Assembly (NCBI RefSeq): GCF_000010805.1
Contig: NC_012522.1
Span: 1,488,001 to 1,552,000, forward strand
Origin: Rhodococcus opacus B4
Lineage (GTDB): Bacteria > Actinomycetota > Actinomycetes > Mycobacteriales > Mycobacteriaceae
Length of the DNA: 64,000 nucleotides
Direction: 5' to 3'
Part shown: positions 16,396 to 26,621 of the stretch, in pieces
Layout: each line of letters opens with the position of its first letter
How positions within the stretch are numbered: the stretch's first letter is position 1
Made by a program: the position numbers and the translations under genes
Notes under the pieces: model-generated
What the model saw: only the letters and a program-made list of their open reading frames with translations
Told to the model about the DNA's origin: nothing
Databases searched by the model: none

Positions 16396-17190
16396 ATGCT
16401 ACGTCTCAGCCTTGCCCAGATCACCAGTTCCATGGACCCCGAGGCCAACCTCGAATCCGTGGAGAAGCAGGTGTCAGCGGCCGTCGACGCGGGCGCCCGG
16501 CTCGTCGTGTTCCCGGAGGCAACCATGCAGCGGTTCGGCGGACCGCTCGCGAGCGTCGCGCAACCCCTCGACGGCCCGTGGGCAGAGGCCGTCCGCGGGT
16601 GCGCAGACCGAGCCGGAATCACCGTCGTCGCCGGGATGTTCACACCATCCGGCGACGGGCGAGTGCGGAACACACTCCTCGTCACCGGAGGTGGCGTCGA
16701 CACCCACTACGACAAGATTCACCTGTTCGACGCGTTCGGCTTTGCCGAATCCGACACCGTGGCACCGGGCGCCGATCCACTGGTGGTCTCCGTGGACGGA
16801 GTCGGCATCGGCTTCGCCACCTGCTATGACATCCGATTCCCCGGCCTGTTCCAGACGCTCGCCGACCGCGGCGCGGTGCTGACTGTGGTCGCCGCGTCCT
16901 GGGGTGCCGGGCAAGGCAAGATCGACCAGTGGACACTCCTCGCCCGCGCGCGGGCACTGGACTCGACCACCTTCGTCGCCGCCTGCGACCAGGCAGACCC
17001 TGCAGCTTCCGGCGAAAATATCCAGGGAACTACGCCACTCGGCGTCGGTCACAGCATCGTCACCTCCCCAACGGGAGCCGTTCTCGGACAACTTGATTCC
17101 GGACCCGGACTACTGACGGTCGATATCGACACCACCCTGGTGACGCGGGTCCGCGAGACACTGCCGGTCCTCGCCAACCGACGATTCTGA
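16396..17190 (+). CDS. Nitrilase-superfamily carbon-nitrogen hydrolase (264 aa)
   Basis: Amidase-type enzyme with the complete Glu-Lys-Cys triad: Glu41 in VVFPEAT, Lys107 in YDKIHLFD and Cys143 in FATCYDIRFP. The motifs and 264-aa length match small omega-amidase/Nit-like aliphatic amidases better than true nitrilases. AGGAG precedes ATG 16396. It lies divergent to gntR with a shared operator. The likely role is hydrolysis of an amide or carbamoyl intermediate in the pathway fed by the MHS transporter; substrate unknown. Confidence 0.85.
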   Translation: MLRLSLAQITSSMDPEANLESVEKQVSAAVDAGARLVVFPEATMQRFGGPLASVAQPLDGPWAEAVRGCADRAGITVVAGMFTPSGDGRVRNTLLVTGGGVDTHYDKIHLFDAFGFAESDTVAPGADPLVVSVDGVGIGFATCYDIRFPGLFQTLADRGAVLTVVAASWGAGQGKIDQWTLLARARALDSTTFVAACDQADPAASGENIQGTTPLGVGHSIVTSPTGAVLGQLDSGPGLLTVDIDTTLVTRVRETLPVLANRRF

Positions 17191-17217
17191 TGTCCGGGCG
17201 CCGCAGCCCGACGGCTT

Positions 17218-18399
17218 CTACGAACCGAGCAGCTGGTGCGCCCGCAGTCCGACGTACAGTTCGGCGGCGTCGATGGGATCGGAGAAATCGCGTCCCGTGA
17301 GGGTGTGGATTCGGCGCAGCCGGTACAGGACCGTGTTGCGGTGGTAGTGCAGCTGCGTGGCCGCCGCGGTCGTGGAGCCGCGGCAGGAGAACCAGGCGTC
17401 GAGGGTGGCGAGCAGGCTTTCCCGTTCCTCCGCGGGCAGGGCCAGCACCGGTCCGAGGATCTGGTTCGACGCGAGCTTCCCGGCGTCGGGAACACTGACG
17501 AGCAGCAGCGACACCGGCACCGACTCGTAGCGGGTGACGGTGCTTCCGCCGTGACCCGAGCAGCGGCGGGCGATCCGCGCCTGCTCGACGGCCCGGCTCG
17601 TCCCACCCGGCCGTCCGAACGCCGAACTGACTCCGATCCGCCCGTGCCCGGTGCGGCCCAGGACGTCCAGCGCGGAATCGAGGACCTCGGTCGTGGCGGC
17701 CCACAACAGCCCGACCCGGCCGTCGACCTCGGTGTCCCACACCGAATCGACCCCCGCGCCGCGAAGGTCCGACTTGACGACGTCCGCGGCGGACGGGGAC
17801 GCCGCCGCCTCGACGGACACGACGAGGAACGTGCTGTTCTCCGGGATCCGGAACGTGCGGAGGGCGTCGGCGGCGCCGGCCGGATTGGCGGCATGGTCAC
17901 CGAAGAGGGTTCGGATCAGCCGGCCCCGCGACTCGGCGTCCTCGCGGGCGCGCAGGTCGGCGGTCTCCCGGTAGGCCTCCGCGGCGCTGTCCGAGTAAAC
18001 GTCCACCAGTGCCCACACCTGGGCGGCCATGTCGAGCAGCGCGTTGGTGGCGCGGCCCTCCGAGCGGTTCATCAGTTCGTCCCAGATCAGACGGCCACCG
18101 AGCCGGAATGCGTGGAGCAGCGCCGCGAGCGGCACCCCCTGTTCGGCCTTCAACTGTCCGGCCGCACGCGCCGCCTCCAGCCGGATCGGCGCACTGCCCG
18201 CGAGGTTGCCGAGCATCGCCGTGAGGTTGTCGACGCACGCCGCGTACAACTGCTCGGGGGTGAGGAGGGTCGCCTCGACGTAGCCGTGCTCGGCCGACAG
18301 GATGCGGGACACGAGTTCCTCGGACAGCTGGTCCACCGACTCCAGCATCGAGCCCAGAAGATCAGTGGGCGACGGCGCGACATCCGGGCTGACAGTCAT
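17218..18399 (-). CDS. PucR family transcriptional regulator (393 aa)
   Basis: Regulator with a helical N-terminal sensory part (1-165), a central GGDEF-like/PucR domain, and a C-terminal helix-turn-helix of the PucR type at about 340-375 ([20 protein letters not shown], then [11 protein letters not shown]). It is divergent from the aldehyde dehydrogenase/GMC oxidoreductase operon across about 200 bp, so the most likely target is that operon. A 17-bp inverted repeat in the shared promoter region could be its site. The inducing alcohol or aldehyde is unknown. Confidence 0.85.
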   Translation of the reverse strand: MTVSPDVAPSPTDLLGSMLESVDQLSEELVSRILSAEHGYVEATLLTPEQLYAACVDNLTAMLGNLAGSAPIRLEAARAAGQLKAEQGVPLAALLHAFRLGGRLIWDELMNRSEGRATNALLDMAAQVWALVDVYSDSAAEAYRETADLRAREDAESRGRLIRTLFGDHAANPAGAADALRTFRIPENSTFLVVSVEAAASPSAADVVKSDLRGAGVDSVWDTEVDGRVGLLWAATTEVLDSALDVLGRTGHGRIGVSSAFGRPGGTSRAVEQARIARRCSGHGGSTVTRYESVPVSLLLVSVPDAGKLASNQILGPVLALPAEERESLLATLDAWFSCRGSTTAAATQLHYHRNTVLYRLRRIHTLTGRDFSDPIDAAELYVGLRAHQLLGS

Positions 18400-18448
18400 C
18401 CGGCAAGACTATCCACCGGACGTAAACGGCGCCATCCCCCAAATTGTG

Positions 18449-18465
18449 CGACGGCATAGCCGTCG
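18449..18465. promoter_or_regulatory. Inverted repeat in PucR/ALDH divergent promoter
   Basis: CGACGGC-ATA-GCCGTCG is a perfect 7+7 palindrome midway between the PucR start (18399) and the dehydrogenase start (18601). It is a plausible operator, but GC-rich palindromes of this size arise by chance. Confidence 0.35.
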
Positions 18466-18600
18466 TGGCCCACATTCACGGCCGCTGCCTATGGCGCGGC
18501 GCCCGGATCGGGGACGAGAATCGGTGTTCTACGCCACAAGAATCTTCCCGTTTCCGTGGCGCGGTCCACCATGTACTCGACCCGAGCGGAGCTGTTCACC

Positions 18601-20325
18601 GTGAGCACTTCAGAACCCGAGGCCACCTCCCCGCACCCGGAGGTCGACGCGGCACTCGCCGACCTCGCCGAAGGCGAGAAGACCTGGGCCGACCTCACCC
18701 TCACCGACCGCAGGACACTCCTCGACAAGGTGCACGACCTCACCGTGCAGCATGCCGCCGACTGGGTGGACGCCGCCGTCGCGATCAAGGGGCTGGACCC
18801 GCAGTCGCCGCTGGTCGGCGAGGAATGGATGTCCGGGCCGTACCCGCTGGCCACCGGCACCGCGGCACTGTCCGCGAGCCTGGCGAAACTCGACGCCGGC
18901 ACCAGCCCGCTGGACGGTGCCGAATTCGGCACCGCGCCGGGCGGCCGCACCACCGTCAAGGCGTTACCACTGAACATCTTCGACAAGCTGCTGCTCAGCG
19001 GATTCAGTGCGGACGTGTGGCTGCAGCCGGGAATCGATCGTGCGACGGCACAGCGCGACGCCGGCCTCGCCCAACGGGACCCGTCGCGGACGCAGGGCAT
19101 CGGCGTGGTCCTGGGCGCCGGCAACATCACCTCGATCGCCCCGCTCGACACCCTGTACGAACTGATCGCGCACAACCGCGTCGTCGCACTCAAGCTCAAC
19201 CCCGTCACCGACCGCCTCCTGCCCGTGCTGACGCGGGTCCTCGAACCGCTCACCTCGATCGGCGCGGTCCGGTTGCTGACCGGCGGCGCGGACGTTGGAA
19301 CGTACCTGGTGCACCACGACCTCGTCGACCACGTGCACATGACAGGCAGCGCGCTCACCCACGACGCGATCGTGTTCGGGACCGGCGAGGACGGGGCGCG
19401 GCGGAAGGCGGCGAACGAACCCCTTCTCGGCAAGGCCATCTCCAGTGAACTCGGCGGCGTGTCACCCACCATCGTGCTGCCCGGCGAATGGAGCCGCGCC
19501 GACATCAAGTTCCAGGCCGAACACATTGCGACGCAACGACTGCACAATGGCGGTTACAACTGCGTCGCGGCTCAGGCCGTGGTCGTGTCGTCCGAGTGGA
19601 AGCAGCGCGACGAGTTCGTGGCCGCCCTGAAGGAGGCGCTCGACAAGGCACCGGAACGTACCGCGTACTACCCCGGCAGCGACTCCCGGGTCGCCGGCGC
19701 CGTCGCGTCGTTCCCGACCGCGGCCCGGCTGGGCGAGAACGGCGGACGCATCCTGGTCACCGATCTCGAGCCCGGCGCCTACGCCCCGCTGCTGCAGACC
19801 GAGTATTTCGCGCCGGTGCTCGGCGTGATCGACCTTCCCCACGGCGGCACCGAATTCGCGGCCCACGCCGCCGACCTCGTCAACGCGGACTTCGCCGGCA
19901 CCCTCGGGATCAACATCGTCGCGGCGCCGCAGACCATCCGCGAGATGGGTGCGGAGTTCGACTCGCTGCTCGAGGGCCTCCGGTACGGGACCATCGCCGT
20001 CAACGCATGGACCGGCGTCGGCTACCTCACCGCCACCGCCACCTGGGGAGCCTTCCCCGGCCACACCCTGAACGACGTGCAGAGCGGCATCGGCGTGGTG
20101 CACAACGCGCTCCTCATCGACCGACCGGAACGCACCGTCGTCCGCGGCCCGTTCCGGCCCTCGCCGCGGTCCATCCTGAACCGCGAGATGTCCATCTCGC
20201 CCAAGCCCCCGTGGTTCGTCACCAACCGAACCGCCGCCACGACGGGCCGATTGCTGACAGGATTTGCCGGTGCACCCTCATGGACCCGGCTGCCGGCGAT
20301 CTTCGCGTCCGCGCTGCGCGGGTGA
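18601..20325 (+). CDS. Aldehyde dehydrogenase family protein, extended C-terminus (574 aa)
   Basis: NAD(P)-dependent aldehyde oxidation. The cofactor region is VVLGAGNITSIAPLDTLYEL; the general-base region is SSELGGVSP, and the nucleophile is Cys321 in GGYNCVAAQ. At 574 residues it is longer than typical 480-500-aa ALDHs, and the last 60 residues (RPSPRSILNREMSISPKPPW onward) are an unusual basic tail. GTG 18601 is chosen because GGAG lies nine bases upstream; ATG 18571 in frame is possible. It is followed 47 bp later by a GMC alcohol oxidoreductase, implying a two-step alcohol-to-acid route under PucR control. Confidence 0.8.
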   Translation: MSTSEPEATSPHPEVDAALADLAEGEKTWADLTLTDRRTLLDKVHDLTVQHAADWVDAAVAIKGLDPQSPLVGEEWMSGPYPLATGTAALSASLAKLDAGTSPLDGAEFGTAPGGRTTVKALPLNIFDKLLLSGFSADVWLQPGIDRATAQRDAGLAQRDPSRTQGIGVVLGAGNITSIAPLDTLYELIAHNRVVALKLNPVTDRLLPVLTRVLEPLTSIGAVRLLTGGADVGTYLVHHDLVDHVHMTGSALTHDAIVFGTGEDGARRKAANEPLLGKAISSELGGVSPTIVLPGEWSRADIKFQAEHIATQRLHNGGYNCVAAQAVVVSSEWKQRDEFVAALKEALDKAPERTAYYPGSDSRVAGAVASFPTAARLGENGGRILVTDLEPGAYAPLLQTEYFAPVLGVIDLPHGGTEFAAHAADLVNADFAGTLGINIVAAPQTIREMGAEFDSLLEGLRYGTIAVNAWTGVGYLTATATWGAFPGHTLNDVQSGIGVVHNALLIDRPERTVVRGPFRPSPRSILNREMSISPKPPWFVTNRTAATTGRLLTGFAGAPSWTRLPAIFASALRG

Positions 20326-20372
20326 GGGCTGTACGACCTCGTCCCGTCACCCCGTCGAAGTGGAGATGAACG

Positions 20373-21962
20373 ATGAATCAGGAACTGTCTGTGGCCGACT
20401 ACGTGATCGTGGGGTCGGGTTCGGCAGGTGCGGTGCTCGCCGACCGGCTCAGCGCCGACTCCGGCAGCGAGGTCGTGGTCCTCGAGGCCGGCGGTGAGGA
20501 CAAGGACAAGTTCGCGCACATCCCCGCCGCCTTCTCGAAACTGTTTCGCAGTGACCTGGATTGGGACTACCTGACGGAGCCGCAACCCGGGCTCGGCGGA
20601 CGCACGATCTACTGGCCGCGCGGCAAGATGCTCGGCGGCTCGTCGTCGATGAACGCGATGATGTGGGTGCGCGGATTCGCCGCCGACTACGACGAGTGGG
20701 CCGAACTCTCCGACGACACCTGGTCGTTCAGGGAAGTGGTCAAGTACTTCCGCCGCATCGAGAACGTGCAGGACGCGTCGGACGCCGACAGCGGCACGGG
20801 CGGACCGATCGTCGTCTCGCGCCAACGGAGCCCCCGCGCCCTCACCGGGTCGTTCCTCGCGGCCGCCGAGGAGACCGGCTACCCCGTCGAACGGGCAAAC
20901 ACCGCTCGACCCGAGGGTTTCTCGGAGACAATGGTCACGCAGAAGCGGGGCGCGCGGTGGAGCACGGCCGACGCCTACCTCAGGCCGGCGTTGAAGCGGA
21001 AGAATCTGACCGTCCTCACCGGCGCCCAGGCCACCCGGGTGCTGTTCGAGGGCTCGGCGGCCGTCGGCGTCGAATACGAGAAGGACGGGGTGCGGCGCAC
21101 CGTCCGCGCCGCGAAGGAAGTGATCCTCGCCGGCGGGGCGATCAACTCCCCGCAACTCCTCATGCTGTCGGGCATCGGCGACGAGGCGCAGTCGCGGGCG
21201 CACGGCATCGCGGTGCAGCAGCACCTTCCGGCGGTCGGGAAGAACCTGCTCGACCACCTGGTGTCGTTCCTCGGCTACAGCGTCGACTCGGACTCGCTGT
21301 TCGCCGCGGAGAAGATCCCGGAGCTGCTCAACTACCTGACCCGACGCCGGGGCATGCTGACGTCGAATGTCGGTGAGGCGTACGGTTTCATGCGCAGCCG
21401 GGACGATCTGGCACTGCCCGATCTGGAGATGATCTTCGGGCCGGCGCCGTTCTTCGACGAGGGCCTCATCCCGGCGACCGGGCACGCCGCGGTGATCGGC
21501 ACCATCCTCCTCAGACCCGAGAGCCGCGGCGAGATCTCGCTGCAGTCGGCGGATCCCCTCGCCAAGCCGACCATCGATCCCCGCTATCTCAGCGACAGCG
21601 GCGGAGTCGACCGGCGGGCGATGCTCGAGGGACTGCGCCTGTGCGACGCCCTCGCGTCCGCACCGGCACTGAAGTCGCGCCTCGGCGATCTGATTCGCCC
21701 GGCCGTGGAGCCGAGCACCCCGCTCGACGAGATCCTCGGGCGGGCGCTCCAGGAGAACGCGCACACGCTCTACCACCCGGTCGGGACGTGCCGCATGGGC
21801 AGCGACGACGCGAGCGTCGTCACACCCGACCTGCGGGTTCGCGGGGTCGACAAACTACGCGTCGCAGACGCGTCGATCATGCCCGCCGTCATCCGCGGGC
21901 ACACCCACGCACCGTCGGTCCTCATCGGTGAGCGGGCGTCGGATCTGATCCGGAACTCGTAG
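20373..21962 (+). CDS. GMC-family FAD-dependent alcohol oxidoreductase (529 aa)
   Basis: Choline-dehydrogenase-like flavoenzyme oxidising an alcohol. The FAD-binding dinucleotide fold is DYVIVGSGSAGAVLADRLS (9-27); the family signatures are GKMLGGSSSMNAMMWVRG and the second GMC signature AGGAINSPQLLMLSGIG. Catalytic histidines are in YHPVGTCRMG (about 468) and RGHTHAPS (about 509). A GGAG site precedes ATG 20373. The 47-bp spacing from the upstream aldehyde dehydrogenase indicates one operon. The stop is followed by repeat E1, which probably terminates transcription. Confidence 0.88.
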   Translation: MNQELSVADYVIVGSGSAGAVLADRLSADSGSEVVVLEAGGEDKDKFAHIPAAFSKLFRSDLDWDYLTEPQPGLGGRTIYWPRGKMLGGSSSMNAMMWVRGFAADYDEWAELSDDTWSFREVVKYFRRIENVQDASDADSGTGGPIVVSRQRSPRALTGSFLAAAEETGYPVERANTARPEGFSETMVTQKRGARWSTADAYLRPALKRKNLTVLTGAQATRVLFEGSAAVGVEYEKDGVRRTVRAAKEVILAGGAINSPQLLMLSGIGDEAQSRAHGIAVQQHLPAVGKNLLDHLVSFLGYSVDSDSLFAAEKIPELLNYLTRRRGMLTSNVGEAYGFMRSRDDLALPDLEMIFGPAPFFDEGLIPATGHAAVIGTILLRPESRGEISLQSADPLAKPTIDPRYLSDSGGVDRRAMLEGLRLCDALASAPALKSRLGDLIRPAVEPSTPLDEILGRALQENAHTLYHPVGTCRMGSDDASVVTPDLRVRGVDKLRVADASIMPAVIRGHTHAPSVLIGERASDLIRNS

Positions 21963-21975
21963 GCCCTCCGGGCTC

Positions 21976-22030
21976 GTGCGCCTTTTTGGTAGCTGGAGCA
22001 ACCAGAAAGGCGCACGGGCGGCGGAGCCGC
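21976..22030. repeat. Palindromic element E1 with GGCGGCGGAGCCGC flank
   Basis: Arms GTGCGCCTTTTTGGT (21976-21990) and ACCAGAAAGGCGCAC (22001-22015) pair with one mismatch around 10 bases, followed directly by GGGCGGCGGAGCCGC. It fills the space between convergent GMC and NlpC/P60 genes. The flank is shared with E2, E5 and E6. Confidence 0.8.
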
Positions 22031-22031
22031 C

Positions 22032-22625
22032 TCAGTAGCGGCGCGCCGCGTAGAACGGCATCGAATCGAGCGGCGACTGCTTCACGGGCTGTCCCGCGGT
22101 GGGCGCGTGGACGACCGTGCCGTTCCCGGCGTAGAGCCCGACGTGCTGCGCCCCGTTGAACAGGACCAGATCACCCGGCTGCAGGCTGCCCTTGTCGACG
22201 GGCGATCCCCCGTTCACCTGGTCGTAGGTGGTACGGGGCACCGAGATGCCCGCCTGCTTGTACGCCCACTGCACGAGACCGGAGCAGTCGAAGGAGTTCG
22301 GCCCGGTGGCGCCCCAGACGTACGGCGAGCCGATCTTCGACTCGGCGGCGGCGAGAGCCTGCGCGCCGTGGGTGGACGGCATCGCGGGCGGAGTCGGAAG
22401 CGGTCCCGGGAGTGGCCCGGGGTTCGGAGCCGGAGCAGATGGAACCGGAGGCACGGGCGGTACACCCGGTACCTCGAACGTCCCAATTCCTGGGATGGTG
22501 ATCGGCTCCGCTGCAGCGGGAGCAGCGGGAAGCAGAAGCGCTCCCGCTGTCACACCGACGGCGATCAGAAGACCGCCGGTCGAAAACTGCAGACGATTGC
22601 CCCGACGCAATCTATGCTTGGCCAT
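22032..22625 (-). CDS. NlpC/P60 peptidoglycan endopeptidase, RipD-like (197 aa)
   Basis: Exported cell-wall hydrolase cleaving D-glutamyl-meso-DAP peptides. A twin-basic, hydrophobic signal sequence (MAKHRLRRGN, then about 20 apolar residues ending AAPAAAE) is followed by a Pro-rich linker (50-84) and the catalytic domain (87-197). The catalytic residues are present: Cys114 in DCSGLVQWAY, His161 in QHVGLYAG and a further His173. Size and the short linker resemble mycobacterial RipD more than RipA/RipB. ATG 22625 has a GAAGGA site. The upstream region holds three ACAGGTAT sites. Confidence 0.85.
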   Translation of the reverse strand: MAKHRLRRGNRLQFSTGGLLIAVGVTAGALLLPAAPAAAEPITIPGIGTFEVPGVPPVPPVPSAPAPNPGPLPGPLPTPPAMPSTHGAQALAAAESKIGSPYVWGATGPNSFDCSGLVQWAYKQAGISVPRTTYDQVNGGSPVDKGSLQPGDLVLFNGAQHVGLYAGNGTVVHAPTAGQPVKQSPLDSMPFYAARRY

Positions 22626-22739
22626 TGAGCTGAGTCCTTCAATTCATACGGTTCCGGCGGCATCCGTGCCGTTCGGACGAGACGTTAGATAACATCCCGG
22701 TCACGGACTCGGCGGACAACGGCCGAATGGCCCATACAC

Positions 22740-22819
22740 ATACCTGTTTTCGCAATACAGGTATATAACGATTCGATATCGAACCGACCGGTCCGGCACG
22801 AAACACCAGAAACAGGTAT
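22740..22819. promoter_or_regulatory. Three ACAGGTAT sites in divergent NlpC/P60-hydrolase promoter
   Basis: ATACCTGT (22740-22747) and ACAGGTAT (22757-22764) form an 8-bp inverted repeat with nine bases between, and a third ACAGGTAT is at 22812-22819. The region is locally AT-rich and lies between genes starting at 22625 (minus) and 22870 (plus), so it could bind a regulator of both. Confidence 0.45.
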
Positions 22820-22869
22820 GCGTTCGGGCAATTCGGCCCGTTACCGACGCCATACCCGTCGTCCACGCT

Positions 22870-23697
22870 GTGAGCGTGTCACTGACCCAGAACTCAGAAC
22901 CCGAGATCTTCGGGGAACCCGCAGGTGCGGACGCCACGACCCTCACCGTCGTGGGTAGCGGCTCGCCCGTCGTCTTCCTGCACGGATGGGGGCTCACCCC
23001 GCGGGTGTACGGCCGCAGCCTCGCGATGCTCACTCAGCAGGGGCATCGCGTCGTCACGCCGACGCTCCCCGGCTTCGGCGGCACCCCCGACCATGCGCCC
23101 GAGGACCGGACCTTCGCCGGTTACGCGGCCTGGCTCGGACGATTCCTCGACGACGCGGGCATCAGCGAACCGGTCACCCTGGTCGGGCACTCGTTCGGCG
23201 GCGGCGTCGCCATTCAGACCGCCCACGACCTTCCGGACCGGGTCTCGCGCCTGGTCCTGGTCAACTCCGTCGGCGGCGGAGCCTGGTCCTCCGACGGCTG
23301 GCACACCCGGCCCATCGGCGAGCGACCGCTGTGGGACTGGGGCGCGTCGATCCTGGGTGAGGCGCTCTCGATCCGGTCGATCGCCCACACGACGGCGTCG
23401 TTCCTCAACGGCTTCCTGCCCAACACGCTGCGGGATCCGGGTGCGGTCTGGCGCATCGCGCACCTGGCCAGGCGGGCGGACCTGCGCCGGGAACTCGGCG
23501 TCCTCGCCGACCGCGGTCTACCCGTGTCCCTCGTCTGGGGCCGCGGCGACCGGATGATTCCGCTCGCCAGTTTCGAGTCGCTGCGGCACGCGCTGCGCAA
23601 TCCACCGGTCCACATCGTCACCGGCGGCCACGGCTGGCTGATCCACGACCACGCCTCCTTCGCCGACGCCGTCCGCCGGGCACTCCACAGCCCGTGA
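22870..23697 (+). CDS. Alpha/beta hydrolase (275 aa)
   Basis: Serine hydrolase with the classic fold: oxyanion motif VVFLHGWGLTPRVYG (34-48), nucleophile Ser108 in VGHSFGGG, acid in WGRGDRMIP and catalytic His in GGHGWLIHD near the C-terminus. It resembles mycolata lipases/esterases of the haloalkane-dehalogenase-like group; substrate unknown. Start is GTG 22870 without a convincing ribosome-binding site, possibly a leaderless transcript. Its stop TGA is the TGA inside the palindromic element E2 (CCCGTGAGTGG), so the element forms the gene end. Confidence 0.8.
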   Translation: MSVSLTQNSEPEIFGEPAGADATTLTVVGSGSPVVFLHGWGLTPRVYGRSLAMLTQQGHRVVTPTLPGFGGTPDHAPEDRTFAGYAAWLGRFLDDAGISEPVTLVGHSFGGGVAIQTAHDLPDRVSRLVLVNSVGGGAWSSDGWHTRPIGERPLWDWGASILGEALSIRSIAHTTASFLNGFLPNTLRDPGAVWRIAHLARRADLRRELGVLADRGLPVSLVWGRGDRMIPLASFESLRHALRNPPVHIVTGGHGWLIHDHASFADAVRRALHSP

Positions 23698-23736
23698 GTG
23701 GCCGGCGAGTGCAGGGACTCGCTGACCACGCACGGG
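23691..23736. repeat. Palindromic element E2 (class B) at convergent gene ends
   Basis: Outer arms CCCGTG/CACGGG, middle GTGG/CCAC and inner GCGAGT/ACTCGC pair with small internal mismatches; GCGGCGGAGTCGC follows. It supplies the stop codon of the hydrolase ending at 23697 and precedes the convergent stop at 23754. E6 at 38604 is the same class. Confidence 0.75.
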
Positions 23737-23753
23737 CGGCGGAGTCGCCTCGG

Positions 23754-24760
<1,007 letters not shown>

Positions 24761-24895
24761 CGCTTCATCACCTCTCGCGTATCTACTATGCCACCCTAGA
24801 GCACTCCGCGGTCGCGGTCGAATAGCTCAGGGCTGGAACGAAAGTCGCGAATCACCTTTGAAATCACGGCGATCCGAACCATTGCGCCTCCGGCC

Positions 24896-24941
24896 CCCGT
24901 GAGTACTTGTCAACCGCCGGCGGTTGATAAGTACTCACGGG
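24896..24941. repeat. Palindromic element E3 (class A), terminates ABC operon
   Basis: A 46-bp palindrome with one mismatch: arms begin CCCGTGAGTACTTGTCAACC (24896 on) and end GATAAGTACTCACGGG (to 24941). The minus-strand TGA at 24937-24935 within it is the stop codon of the ABC ATPase gene. AGGCGGAGCCT follows in place of the usual flank. Confidence 0.85.
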
Positions 24942-25762
24942 AGGCGGAGCCTCAACTCCCGGCGACGCTCGCGGGTCACGGCGCCACCTCTCAACGTGGG
25001 AGCCGAGCCGACCAGGAGCGCGGTGTAGGGATGCCGGGGATCGGAGATCACCTGATGCGTGGGCCCGTCCTCGACGATGTGGCCGCGGTACAGCACGACG
25101 ATCCGGTCGACCAGCGCCGCGACGGCCCCCAGGTCGTGCGAGATGAACAGCTGAGCGAGTTGCCGCGAGTGCCCGAGTTCGGTGAGCAGTTTCAGGATCT
25201 GAATGCGGTTGACCGAGTCGAGGGCGCTCACCGGTTCGTCGAGCAGCAGCAGCGCCGGATCCAGCACGAGTGCCCTCGCGATCGCGATCCGCTGACGCTG
25301 CCCACCCGACAGTTCCGCGGGAAGCCGCACCGCGATGTCCGCGTCCAGCCCGACGCTGCCCAGCACAGCCGCGACCTTCGACCGCACGACGCCTCGATCC
25401 AGTCCGCCGCGCACGAGCAGCCCCTCGGCGATCGACTCGCCCACCGGAACGTCCGGGTCGAGGCTCAGCAGCGGATCCTGGAACACGTACTGGAGGGTCC
25501 CCGTGCGCCGGTGTGCCCTGCGTTGCGCTGCGGGCAGGTCGTCGACGCGCTGCCCGCGGATCTCGACCGACCCGGCCGTCGGCGTGATCAGACCGAGAAT
25601 CGTCCGGGCCAGTGTCGTTTTCCCGGAGCCGCTTTCACCGATCAGCCCCACCTTCTCGCCGGCATCGATGGTCAGGTCGACGCCGTGCAGAATCTGCTTG
25701 CGGGCGCCGCGCAGCCCGCGCTCCACCCGGACGTCGTTCATGCGCAGCAACGACTCAGGCAC
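24935..25762 (-). CDS. ABC importer ATPase, DppF/OppF type (275 aa)
   Basis: Energises a peptide/opine/nickel-class importer. Walker A GESGSGKTT, signature LSGGQRQRIAIARAL, Walker B LLLLDEP and the switch FISHDLG are intact, and the Opp-type C-terminal extension HPYTALLVGSAP is present. Start is GTG 25762, overlapping the upstream ATPase gene by eight bases. The last residues (ELRLRLP) and the stop codon come from element E3 and its flank. Last gene of the five-gene importer run. Confidence 0.9.
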   Translation of the reverse strand: MPESLLRMNDVRVERGLRGARKQILHGVDLTIDAGEKVGLIGESGSGKTTLARTILGLITPTAGSVEIRGQRVDDLPAAQRRAHRRTGTLQYVFQDPLLSLDPDVPVGESIAEGLLVRGGLDRGVVRSKVAAVLGSVGLDADIAVRLPAELSGGQRQRIAIARALVLDPALLLLDEPVSALDSVNRIQILKLLTELGHSRQLAQLFISHDLGAVAALVDRIVVLYRGHIVEDGPTHQVISDPRHPYTALLVGSAPTLRGGAVTRERRRELRLRLP

Positions 25763-26621
25763 GAGCGGCCTCCTTCCCGGTGAACGCCTCGAGGCCGTAT
25801 TCGCGGTGGTTCTCGACGAGTTGGCGGGTGTACTCGTGCCGCGGCGCGGTGAGCAGGTCTTGCGCGCGCCCGGACTCGACGACGGCGCCGTCCCGCATGA
25901 CGATCAGGCTGTCGCAGACCTGGGCCACCACCGCGAGGTCGTGCGAGACCAGGACGAGGGCGAGGCCCAGTTCTTCGCGCAGGTCCTCCAGGAGGTCGAG
26001 GACCTCGGCCTGGACGGTGACGTCCAGGGCGGTGGTCGCCTCGTCCGCGATGAGAAGTTCGGGTTCCGCGGAGACCGCGATCGCGATGAGCACCCGCTGG
26101 AGCATGCCCCCGGACAGTTCGTGCGGGTACTGGCGGTACACGGTGTCAGCGTCGTTCAGCCCCATGTTCCGGAACAGTTCGAGCCCGCGACGTTTCGCGT
26201 CCGCGCGGGACAGCCCGAGCGTGGACCGGAGTGCCTCGGCGAGTTGTTCGCCCACGCGGATGGACGGGTTCAGGTAGGACGCCGGGTCCTGGAACACCGC
26301 GGAAATGCGGGTTCCCCGCAGCGGTCGCCACTGTTTGCGACCGAGGCCGGTGAGTTCGATGCCGTCGAAATCAATCGAGCCGGCGGTGACGTCGAGTCCG
26401 CCGGGCAGGATTCCGAGGATGGCACGGCAGGTCAGCGACTTACCGCTTCCCGATTCACCGACGATCCCGAGGGCTTCGCCGCGTGCGAGCGAGAAGTCGA
26501 CGCCGTGGACCAGTTCGGTGCCGTCGTCGAGGGCGATGCGCAGATCGCTGACGGTGAGCACCGGCCTGCCGGGACGAATGGTTTCCGGTGCCGAGGCGGC
26601 AACGAGTGTGTCAGTGGACAT
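25755..26621 (-). CDS. ABC importer ATPase, DppD/OppD type (288 aa)
   Basis: Second ATPase of the importer. It has Walker A GESGSGKSLT, the Dpp signature YPHELSGGMLQRVLIAIA, Walker B LLIADEATTALD, the switch VSHDLA and the C-terminal EYTRQLV extension characteristic of the subfamily. ATG 26621 overlaps the end of the permease gene by 11 bases. With the other ATPase it forms the usual heterodimer of this class. Confidence 0.9.
   Translation of the reverse strand: MSTDTLVAASAPETIRPGRPVLTVSDLRIALDDGTELVHGVDFSLARGEALGIVGESGSGKSLTCRAILGILPGGLDVTAGSIDFDGIELTGLGRKQWRPLRGTRISAVFQDPASYLNPSIRVGEQLAEALRSTLGLSRADAKRRGLELFRNMGLNDADTVYRQYPHELSGGMLQRVLIAIAVSAEPELLIADEATTALDVTVQAEVLDLLEDLREELGLALVLVSHDLAVVAQVCDSLIVMRDGAVVESGRAQDLLTAPRHEYTRQLVENHREYGLEAFTGKEAARA

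Noticed and set aside
20022..21776. Long minus-strand frame (584 codons) opposite ALDH and GMC genes
   Set aside because: Spans two clear plus-strand genes and their gap; Arg/Gly-rich low-complexity product.
22626..22739. Possible c-di-AMP (ydaO-type) riboswitch upstream of the NlpC/P60 gene
   Set aside because: Such riboswitches precede some actinobacterial wall hydrolases, but I could not find the conserved core elements here.
18449..22861. Similarity of CGACGGCATAGCCGTCG (18449) and CGACGCCATACCCGTCG (22845) as a PucR site pair
   Set aside because: The second copy is an imperfect palindrome in an unrelated promoter; probably coincidence.
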